Source: Fimbriimonadaceae bacterium (GTDB lineage: Bacteria; Armatimonadota; Fimbriimonadia; Fimbriimonadales; Fimbriimonadaceae). From it: a stretch of DNA of 7,417 nt. Location: the NCBI GenBank assembly GCA_025451715.1, contig JANWJY010000112.1, forward strand, positions 1-7,417, in the 5' to 3' direction. Position 1 is the stretch's first letter; each line of letters opens with the position of its first letter. Below, piece after piece: positions 1 to 5,223 of the stretch. The translations under genes were made by a program, and so were the position numbers. The notes below the pieces were generated by a model. That model saw only the letters and a program-made list of their open reading frames with translations, made no database searches and had not been told where the DNA came from.

Positions 1-13
1 AGCCCAGACGAAC

Positions 14-48
14 GAAGCTCCCCGCCGACTTCGTTGGCGGGGAGCTTC
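14..48 (-). terminator. Probable terminator hairpin after groL
   Basis: A perfect 13-bp inverted repeat, GAAGCTCCCCGCC (14-26) and its complement (36-48), is separated by 9 nt and lies 21 bp beyond the groL stop codon. On the minus strand the stem is followed by GTTCGTCTGGGCT, which has several T's but no continuous run. It is thus a strong hairpin with a weak U-tract: a likely intrinsic terminator or mRNA 3'-end stabiliser for the groS-groL operon. Confidence 0.7.
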
Positions 49-69
49 TGTGGGCAGATCGGTCGGATC

Positions 70-1701
70 TTAGAAGTCCATTCCGCCCATGCCGCCGTGC
101 GGGTCGCCGCCCGGCATGCCCTTGTCCTTCTCTTTCTTCTCGACCACCAGTGCCTCGGTCGTGAGGACCAGGCCGGCGATCGAGGCCGCGTTCTGGATCG
201 TCGAGCGAACGACCTTTGCGGGGTCGACGATGCCCTTCTTCACCATGTCCACGATCTTGCCGGACTGTGCGTCGAGGCCTTCACCGGGCTTCGCATTGCG
301 AACCTGCTCGACGATGACCGAGCCTTCGAGCCCTGCGTTCTCGGCGATGGTGCGGAGCGGAGACTCGAGCGCGCGGCGCACGATCGTGATGCCGGTCTTC
401 TCGTCGCCGTCGGACTTGAGTGCATCAAGTGCCTTCTGCGCGGAAAGAAGCGTAACGCCGCCACCGGGGACGATGCCCTCTTCAACGGCCGCACGGGTCG
501 CGGAGAGCGCGTCCTCGTAGCGATGCTTCTTCTCTTTGAGCTCGGTCTCGGTCGAAGCGCCGACCTTGATGACCGCAACGCCGCCGGAGAGCTTGGCAAG
601 CCGCTCCTGCAGCTTCTCCTTGTCGTAGTTGCTGTCCGTGGTCTCGATCTGAGCCTTGATCTGGGAGATACGGCCCATGACGTCGGCCTTCTTGCCCGCG
701 CCTTCGATGATCGTGGTGTCCTCCTTCGTGATCACGACCTTCTTCGCGGTGCCGAGCATGTCGAGCGCGACGTTCTCGAGCGTCTGACCGAGGTCCTCGC
801 TGATGAACGTGCCGTTGGTAAGGATCCCGATGTCCTCGAGCATCGCCTTGCGTCGCTCACCGAAGCCTGGGGCCTTGACCGCAGCGATCTGCAGCACGCC
901 GCGGATCTTGTTGAGCACTACGGTTGCGAGCGCGTCGCCCTCGATGTCCTCAGCGATGATCAGGATCGGTCTGCGCGACTGCGCCGCCCTCTCGCGGAAC
1001 GGCAGGAGGTCCAGCGCGGAGCTGATCTTCTTTTCGTGGATGAGGATCAGCGGGTTCTCCATAACGGCTTCCATCCGCTCGGGGTTGGTGACGAAGTACG
1101 GCGAGATGTAGCCGCGGTCGAACTGCATGCCCTCGACGATCTCGAGGCTGGTCTCTCGACCCTTGCTCTCCTCGACCGTGATGACGCCGTCCTTCCCGAC
1201 CTTGTCCATCGCCTCGGCGACCTGCTCGCCGATCTCCTTGTCGTTGCCCGCTATCGTCGCGACGAAGCGCACCTGCTCCTTGTCCTTGATCGGCTTGGCG
1301 GTCTTCTTGATGTGAGCGATGACCGCGTCGACGGCGTGGTCGATTCCGCGCTTGACGGCGATCGGGTTGCCACCGGCCGCGACGTAGCGCAGACCCTCGG
1401 TCACGATCGCCTGTGCGAGCACGGTTGCCGTGGTGGTGCCGTCGCCTGCGACGTCGTTGGTCTTGCTGGCGACCTCCTTGCAGAGCTGCGCGCCCATGTT
1501 CTCATAGGGGTCCTCGAGCTCGATCTCCTTGGCGACTGTAACGCCGTCCTTGGTGATCGTGGGGCTTCCCCACTTCTTGTCGAGCACGACGTTGCGGCCC
1601 TTCGGGCCGAGAGTGACTTTGACTGCGTTGGCGACCTTGTCGACGCCTCGCTCGAGCGCTCGACGAGCGTTCTCGTCATAAAGTAGTGTCTTTGCTGCCA
1701 T
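70..1701 (-). CDS. groL: Chaperonin GroEL (Hsp60, 60 kDa subunit)
   Basis: This is the large chaperonin subunit. In the cytoplasm fourteen copies form a double ring that encloses unfolded protein and refolds it with ATP and the GroES lid. The 543-residue product has the usual family length and is collinear with GroEL from end to end. Visible landmarks are the ATP-binding GDGTTTAT segment (residues 86-93, with the hydrolysis residue Asp87), Asp52, the chaperonin signature AAVEEGIVPGGG near residues 405-416, and a C-terminal tail ending in GGMGGMDF. The ATG at 1701 is preceded by a good Shine-Dalgarno sequence, GAAGG (1711-1715), at 9 nt spacing. The gene starts 15 bp after the groS stop, so the two form one operon, controlled by the CIRCE-flanked promoter upstream of groS. 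Nothing is odd in the reading frame. The long open frame on the opposite strand (34-1686) is an antisense shadow. Confidence 0.99.
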   Translation of the reverse strand: MAAKTLLYDENARRALERGVDKVANAVKVTLGPKGRNVVLDKKWGSPTITKDGVTVAKEIELEDPYENMGAQLCKEVASKTNDVAGDGTTTATVLAQAIVTEGLRYVAAGGNPIAVKRGIDHAVDAVIAHIKKTAKPIKDKEQVRFVATIAGNDKEIGEQVAEAMDKVGKDGVITVEESKGRETSLEIVEGMQFDRGYISPYFVTNPERMEAVMENPLILIHEKKISSALDLLPFRERAAQSRRPILIIAEDIEGDALATVVLNKIRGVLQIAAVKAPGFGERRKAMLEDIGILTNGTFISEDLGQTLENVALDMLGTAKKVVITKEDTTIIEGAGKKADVMGRISQIKAQIETTDSNYDKEKLQERLAKLSGGVAVIKVGASTETELKEKKHRYEDALSATRAAVEEGIVPGGGVTLLSAQKALDALKSDGDEKTGITIVRRALESPLRTIAENAGLEGSVIVEQVRNAKPGEGLDAQSGKIVDMVKKGIVDPAKVVRSTIQNAASIAGLVLTTEALVVEKKEKDKGMPGGDPHGGMGGMDF

Positions 1702-1716
1702 TTGTATAAACCTTCG

Positions 1717-2007
1717 TTAGTTGAGAATCGCGTAGATCTGGTCCTCGTCGAGGATCGTGTAGTCTTTGCCGTCGAGGGTGACCTCGTTGCCGCCGTACTT
1801 GCTGAAGAGCACCTTGTCGCCCTTCTTGACGCTGAGCTTGTTGCGCTGACCGTTGTCGAGCGTCCGTCCGTCGCCGACGGCGACGACCTTGCCCTCGGTC
1901 GGCTTCTTCTTGGCGGAATCGGGCAGGATGATGCCGCCGGCCGTCTTGGCCTGGGCCTCGAGCACCTGCACGACCACCTTGTCTCCAAGCGGTTTGATGT
2001 TTGCCAT
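1717..2007 (-). CDS. groS: Co-chaperonin GroES (Hsp10)
   Basis: This is the 10-kDa co-chaperonin. A heptamer of it caps the GroEL ring and closes the folding chamber. The 96-residue product has the family length and motifs: the N-terminal IKPLGDKVVVQ strand, the mobile loop that contacts GroEL (about residues 16-33, containing KTAGGIILP), the VVAVGDGR segment at 41-48, and the VLFSKYGG...YTILDEDQIYAI end. No other in-frame start gives a family-like N-terminus, so the ATG at 2007 is secure. Its nearest good Shine-Dalgarno, AGGAG (2023-2027), lies an unusually long 15 nt upstream. It is the first gene of the groS-groL operon. The approximately 64-nt leader contains the downstream CIRCE copy near the start of the transcript. 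Confidence 0.98.
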   Translation of the reverse strand: MANIKPLGDKVVVQVLEAQAKTAGGIILPDSAKKKPTEGKVVAVGDGRTLDNGQRNKLSVKKGDKVLFSKYGGNEVTLDGKDYTILDEDQIYAILN

Positions 2008-2049
2008 CTCTGTGTTGGTCTTCTCCTGTGGGGAGCCCGCCAGGGTGCG

Positions 2050-2076
2050 TTGGCACTCCTGGGCTGGGACTGCCAA
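2050..2076. promoter_or_regulatory. CIRCE operator, promoter-downstream copy (HrcA site)
   Basis: TTGGCACTC (2050-2058), a 9-nt spacer and GACTGCCAA (2068-2076) form a CIRCE inverted repeat with one mismatch between the arms (GAC where GAG would be perfect). Compared with the consensus TTAGCACTC-N9-GAGTGCTAA, the core GCACTC is kept in one arm. It starts 1 bp beyond the -10 box of the groS promoter and covers the expected transcription start, where HrcA would block RNA polymerase. Confidence 0.85.
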
Positions 2077-2077
2077 T

Positions 2078-2107
2078 ATTGTGGTCCTTCGGGGCCCCAG
2101 CGGTCAA
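2078..2107 (-). promoter_or_regulatory. groS-groL promoter (sigma-A type)
   Basis: On the minus strand a -35 box TTGACC (2102-2107, five of six consensus bases) and a -10 box CACAAT (2078-2083, four of six) are separated by 18 nt. Transcription should start near 2071, inside the downstream CIRCE copy. The promoter lies exactly between the two CIRCE operators. A weaker alternative -10, TACAAA (2157-2162), lies upstream of the other CIRCE copy but lacks a recognisable -35 box. Confidence 0.65.
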
Positions 2108-2111
2108 GGAA

Positions 2112-2140
2112 TCTGGCACTCTTGGGACTTGAGTGCCAGA
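2112..2140. promoter_or_regulatory. CIRCE operator, promoter-upstream copy (HrcA site)
   Basis: TCTGGCACTC (2112-2121), a 9-nt spacer and GAGTGCCAGA (2131-2140) form a perfect 10-bp inverted repeat with the CIRCE geometry and GCACTC/GAGTGC cores. It lies 4 bp upstream of the groS -35 box, and 46 bp upstream of the most likely start codon of the divergent serpin gene. It could therefore act on both genes. An HrcA-type repressor is the known ligand of this element; hrcA itself is not in the window. Confidence 0.92.
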
Positions 2141-2186
2141 AGATCGTCCGTTGCATTTTGTACGGCCAGGCGTCACACTCAATAAG

Positions 2187-3317
2187 ATGGTTGCTGCCCT
2201 TGCCCTAATGGCCACAGCTTCTGTGGGCCAGGCGGACTTCGCCTCGACGCACGACGTCTTCGGGATCAAGCTCCTTCGATTCGCAGCGGTTCAGGGCAGG
2301 AACACTGTGGTCTCCCCTAACTGCGTCCTCTACGCTCTTGCCGGGCTCTATCCTGCCAGTACAGGGGATACGAAGCGTGAACTGGCGAGGGCGACTGGAA
2401 TGCGAGAGTCAACGAGTCTGACCGAGCTGCTTCCGGTGTTCAAGGGCCAGTCTGGCCCTCGCTGGCAACGGGAGTCTGCCGCAGCGGCGTGGGTTGACGA
2501 CAGCATACAACCAAGTCAGGCGTACATTGACTCCATGGCGAGCGACCTCGACTATCGGGTCACGAACCTCGACTTACAGGCGCCGCGCTCCATACAGATG
2601 ATCAACGCATGGGTGCGCGAGAAGACGAATGGCAAGATCCCGCTGATTCTCAACCAGATGCCGCGACAAGCGGTGCTGGTCCTTACAAGCGGGCTCTACG
2701 TGAAGAGTTCGTGGAAACCGACGATGCGCCTCATGGACAAGCCGCTGATGTTCACCGTGTTTGGGTCTCGCCAGCCTGCGAAGGGGATGACAGCGACAAC
2801 GTCGCTCGCAAGGCTCGAGACTGCCGCATTTGACGCCGTGAGCGTGCCGCTCGATGGAGGGCTCGCGGCCGAAATCTACTTGCCCAAAGGCGGCGCCCCA
2901 CCCGAGCTGGTCGCTGACGGCCTGATTACGTCGAAGCCGAGGTTCCCAACGGGCACAGTTCCTACCATGCTGCAGATGCCTTATTGGAAGGCCGAGTACT
3001 TTGCGTCGATCGTCGAGCCATTGAGAAAGTCAGGACTCGCGACGATCTTCCAGCCCCGGGGCGAACTGGCAGCGATCCATCCGTCTGCGTTCGTCATCGA
3101 GGTGATGCATCGCACTTGGACAGAGTTCAACGACCGCGGGATCGAGGCGGCGGCCGCGACCGCCCTTGTCGTCGGGGGCTTAGGAGGTGGCGAAGGTCGG
3201 CCGAAGAACCCCAAGCCATTCATCGTCGACCGGCCGTTCTTCTATGTCTTGCGCGACACGACGACAGGCGCCGCGTTGTTCATGGGATTCATATACGAGC
3301 CGGCAAAGTATCAGTAG
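2187..3317 (+). CDS. Serpin-family protease inhibitor, probably exported
   Basis: This is a serpin: a suicide inhibitor whose reactive loop is cut by a serine or cysteine protease and traps it covalently. Numbered from the ATG at 2187 (376 residues), the serpin landmarks are NTVVSP (39-44), INAWVREKTNGKIP (139-152), the breach-region Trp in LYVKSSW (176), the hinge GIEAAAAT (318-325) and the C-terminal PFFYVLRD...ALFMGFIYEP. The small-residue hinge is that of inhibitory members. Counting from P15 Gly318 places P1 at Leu332, in a Gly-rich loop (VVGGLGGG). Residues 1-16 (VAALALMATASVGQA) look like a signal peptide, but the ATG gives no basic n-region. In-frame TTG (2151) or GTG (2133) starts would add Arg and Lys residues, although the GTG lies inside CIRCE. 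No clear ribosome site decides the start. The gene is divergent from groS and overlaps the 3' end of ahcY. Confidence 0.9.
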   Translation: MVAALALMATASVGQADFASTHDVFGIKLLRFAAVQGRNTVVSPNCVLYALAGLYPASTGDTKRELARATGMRESTSLTELLPVFKGQSGPRWQRESAAAAWVDDSIQPSQAYIDSMASDLDYRVTNLDLQAPRSIQMINAWVREKTNGKIPLILNQMPRQAVLVLTSGLYVKSSWKPTMRLMDKPLMFTVFGSRQPAKGMTATTSLARLETAAFDAVSVPLDGGLAAEIYLPKGGAPPELVADGLITSKPRFPTGTVPTMLQMPYWKAEYFASIVEPLRKSGLATIFQPRGELAAIHPSAFVIEVMHRTWTEFNDRGIEAAAATALVVGGLGGGEGRPKNPKPFIVDRPFFYVLRDTTTGAALFMGFIYEPAKYQ

Positions 3318-4720
3318 CGGTACTGCTCGGCCTTGTACGGCCCGTCGACCGGCACGCCGATGTACTCGGCTTGCTCCGGAGTCAACGAGGTCAGCTTAGC
3401 GTTCAGCTTTCGCAACTGCAGCCGCGCGACCTTCTCGTCAAGGTGCTTCGGCAGCACATAAACGCCGGGCTGGTAGGCGGCAGTGTTCGTCCACAGCTCG
3501 ATCTGCGCCATCACCTGGTTGGTGAAGCTCGACGACATCACGAACGACGGGTGCCCCGTCGCACAGCCGAGGTTCACAAGTCGACCTTCCGCCAGTAGGA
3601 TGATGCGCTTGCCGTCCGGGAATTCGATGTGGTCGACCTGCGGCTTGATGTTCTCCCACTTGTACTGCTTGAGCGACGCGACGTCGATCTCGCTGTCGAA
3701 GTGGCCGATGTTGCACACGATCGCCTGATCCTTCATCGCCCTCATGTGCGCGTGACCGATCACGTGGTAGTTGCCGGTCGCGGTCACGAAGATGTCGGCC
3801 TTGTCGGCGGCGTCCTCCATCGTGACAACCTTGTAGCCCTCCATCGCGGCCTGCAGCGCGCAGATCGGGTCGATCTCCGTCACCCACACCTGTGCGGAGA
3901 GGGCCTTGAGCGCCTGTGCGCACCCCTTCCCAACATCGCCGTAGCCGCACACGACCGCGACCTTGCCCGCGATCATCACATCCGTAGCGCGCTTGATCCC
4001 GTCGACTAGCGACTCGCGGCAACCGTACAGGTTGTCGAACTTGCTCTTGGTCACCGAGTCGTTGACGTTGATCGCTGGGAAAGGCAGATTTCCCTTCTTG
4101 TGCATCACGTACAGCCGGTGCACGCCGGTGGTCGTCTCTTCCGTCACCCCGTTGAGATTTGCGCGGACCTTGCTGTAGAACCGCGGATCGACAGCGAGCT
4201 TGCGCTTGATCGAGGCGTACAGCGCAGTCTCCTCCTCGTTGGTGGGGTTGGCGATAGCGCTCGCGTCGTCTTCTGCGCGGCTACCGAGCAACACCAACAG
4301 CGTCGCGTCGCCGCCGTCGTCGAGTATTAGGTTCGGCGTGCCTCCGTCGGCCCACTCGAAGATCCTGTGCGTGTACTCCCAATACTCGTCGAGCGACACG
4401 CCCTTTGTGGCGAACACCGGCGTGCCGCCCTTGGCGATGGCAGCAGCAGCGTGGTCCTGCGTCGAATAGATGTTGCACGACGCCCAGCGCACGTCCGCCC
4501 CGAGCGCATTGAGCGTCTCGATCAGCACCGCGGTCTGGATCGTCATGTGGAGCGAGCCTGCTATGCGCGCGCCCGTGAGCGGCTTGGATGCCGCATACTC
4601 TTCCCGGATAGCCATGAGGCCGGGCATCTCTGTCTCGGCGATGGCGATCTCCTTTCGGCCCCACTCCGCGAGGCCGAGGTCTGCGACGACGAAGTCCTGT
4701 TTGTTCATTACCGTGCTCAT
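3311..4720 (-). CDS. ahcY: Adenosylhomocysteinase (S-adenosyl-L-homocysteine hydrolase)
   Basis: This NAD-dependent cytoplasmic enzyme reversibly splits S-adenosylhomocysteine into adenosine and homocysteine, removing the inhibitory product of SAM-dependent methylation. All 469 residues align with the long bacterial form, which has an insertion of about 40 residues (here roughly 146-187) absent from the shorter animal enzyme. Active-site and cofactor features are LHMT (His58), LDDGGD (Asp135), EETTTG (195-200), SVTKSKFDN (Lys225, Asp229), the Rossmann motif GYGDVGKG (259-266), NIGHFD (His340), GHPSFVMS (His390) and the C-terminal KAEQYRY, whose Lys and Tyr reach the partner subunit's NAD. The ATG at 4720 is used here; Met5 (4708) is possible, and neither has a strong Shine-Dalgarno. 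An SAH riboswitch in its leader controls it. Its last 7 bp overlap the convergent serpin gene. Confidence 0.98.
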   Translation of the reverse strand: MSTVMNKQDFVVADLGLAEWGRKEIAIAETEMPGLMAIREEYAASKPLTGARIAGSLHMTIQTAVLIETLNALGADVRWASCNIYSTQDHAAAAIAKGGTPVFATKGVSLDEYWEYTHRIFEWADGGTPNLILDDGGDATLLVLLGSRAEDDASAIANPTNEEETALYASIKRKLAVDPRFYSKVRANLNGVTEETTTGVHRLYVMHKKGNLPFPAINVNDSVTKSKFDNLYGCRESLVDGIKRATDVMIAGKVAVVCGYGDVGKGCAQALKALSAQVWVTEIDPICALQAAMEGYKVVTMEDAADKADIFVTATGNYHVIGHAHMRAMKDQAIVCNIGHFDSEIDVASLKQYKWENIKPQVDHIEFPDGKRIILLAEGRLVNLGCATGHPSFVMSSSFTNQVMAQIELWTNTAAYQPGVYVLPKHLDEKVARLQLRKLNAKLTSLTPEQAEYIGVPVDGPYKAEQYRY

Positions 4721-4753
4721 GTTCTGTTCTCGCTTTCTGGAACACGGGCACTT

Positions 4754-4790
4754 AAAGCAAAAGCACCCGTGAACCGTTGTTCACGAGCGC
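4754..4790 (-). terminator. Riboswitch-controlled intrinsic terminator in the ahcY leader
   Basis: On the minus strand GCGCTCGTGAAC (4790-4779), loop AACG and GTTCACGGGTGC (4774-4763) form a 12-bp stem with two G-U pairs. It is followed directly by TTTTGCTTT (4762-4754). This is a typical intrinsic terminator lying 34 nt before the ahcY start. Its first six bases, GCGCTC, are the same ones that close the SAH aptamer pseudoknot, so the two structures exclude each other. Confidence 0.85.
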
Positions 4791-4839
4791 CGTTCTTCTT
4801 GCTGAGCCTGGCCCCTTCCGGGTCGCAGCGCTCCTCAGC
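4785..4839 (-). ncRNA. SAH riboswitch aptamer
   Basis: This cis-regulatory RNA senses S-adenosylhomocysteine. On the minus strand the conserved family segments are readable in order: GAGGAGCGCTGCGACC, then a small CCC-GGAA-GGG hairpin (4822-4813), CCAGGCTC, and AACGGCGCTC. Two perfect 6-bp helices cross each other as a pseudoknot: GCTGAG (4839-4834) with CTCAGC (4806-4801), and GAGCGC (4833-4828) with GCGCTC (4790-4785). The family is known to occur upstream of ahcY and related methyl-cycle genes and to raise expression when SAH accumulates. Placement directly before ahcY and the overlapping terminator agree with this. Confidence 0.93.
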
Positions 4840-4845
4840 AACTGA

Positions 4846-4854
4846 ATTATAGCA
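4846..4854 (-). promoter_or_regulatory. Extended -10 promoter of ahcY
   Basis: TGCTATAAT on the minus strand is a perfect -10 hexamer with the TG extension. No recognisable -35 box exists at the normal distance, where the end of the upstream gene lies; the extended -10 can compensate. Transcription is expected near 4839-4842, so the riboswitch aptamer begins within about 3 nt of the RNA 5' end. Confidence 0.8.
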
Positions 4855-4859
4855 AATCT

Positions 4860-5171
4860 TTAGCGGACGTAGTGGATCTGCGGTGAGTCCATGTCGTCCA
4901 GGAGCATGATCGAGACGATCGGTAGGGGGCGGTCCTGGGCGATCTGGCGAGCCTCGTCGAACTTGACCTCCAGGGACAGCATCCCGGAGAGCTCGATATA
5001 AGACCCGAACTCCGCGGCGGCGAGTTGGGTCGAGAAGCAGGCTAGGCCGTGGACGCCGTCGTGCTTGTAGCACCCGTACTTGCCCGAGGGTTCGTGCTTG
5101 AGCACGTAGAGCGTGTTGGGGAAGTCTGTGTCCAGCCCCAAAACCGGACAGTCAAGCGTGAGCGGATTCAT
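4860..5171 (-). CDS. Hypothetical protein, 103 residues
   Basis: I do not recognise this family. The product is a small, probably cytoplasmic, acidic-to-neutral protein without a signal peptide or membrane segment. Visible features are a LYVLKHEPSGKYGCYKHDGVHGLA stretch (residues 21-44, with Cys34 and Cys45), an Ala-rich helix-like segment (about 47-58), FDEARQIAQDRPLP (71-84) and a strand-like end, VSIMLLDDMDSPQIHYVR. The alternating strand and helix pattern suggests one compact alpha/beta domain. The ATG at 5171 is the only reasonable start, with AGGG (5174-5177) close upstream. It lies 52 bp after gcvT and directly before the ahcY promoter, all on the same strand, and its stop codon is only 5 bp from that promoter's extended -10. 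Protein-like composition and tight fit between its neighbours argue that it is real; the function is open. Confidence 0.8.
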   Translation of the reverse strand: MNPLTLDCPVLGLDTDFPNTLYVLKHEPSGKYGCYKHDGVHGLACFSTQLAAAEFGSYIELSGMLSLEVKFDEARQIAQDRPLPIVSIMLLDDMDSPQIHYVR

Positions 5172-5182
5172 AGCCCTACAAG

Positions 5183-5202
5183 GGATTCTCGGCAGGATTC
5201 TC
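5183..5202 (-). repeat. Tandem 8-bp direct repeat upstream of the 103-aa gene
   Basis: GGATTCTC occurs at 5183-5190 and again at 5195-5202, separated by GGCA, a 12-bp period. It lies 12-31 bp upstream of the start codon at 5171. It could be a regulator site or leader element, or chance; no clear promoter boxes surround it. Confidence 0.4.
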
Positions 5203-5223
5203 CCTAAATTCAGACCCAGCTTA

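Noticed and set aside
34..1686. A 550-codon open frame on the plus strand opposite groL
   Set aside because: It is antisense to a full-length, clearly conserved GroEL. Its composition (rich in Leu, Asp, Arg, Val) is that expected from reading a GC-rich gene backwards.
1401..2269. Two long minus-strand frames crossing groL, groS and the control region
   Set aside because: They overlap well-conserved genes in another frame, run through the promoter and CIRCE sites, and have Arg/Ser/Pro-rich low-complexity composition.
4721..4860. A SAM riboswitch as an alternative reading of the ahcY leader
   Set aside because: The conserved segments and crossing helices match the SAH riboswitch, not the kink-turn four-way junction of SAM-I or the shorter SAM-II pseudoknot.
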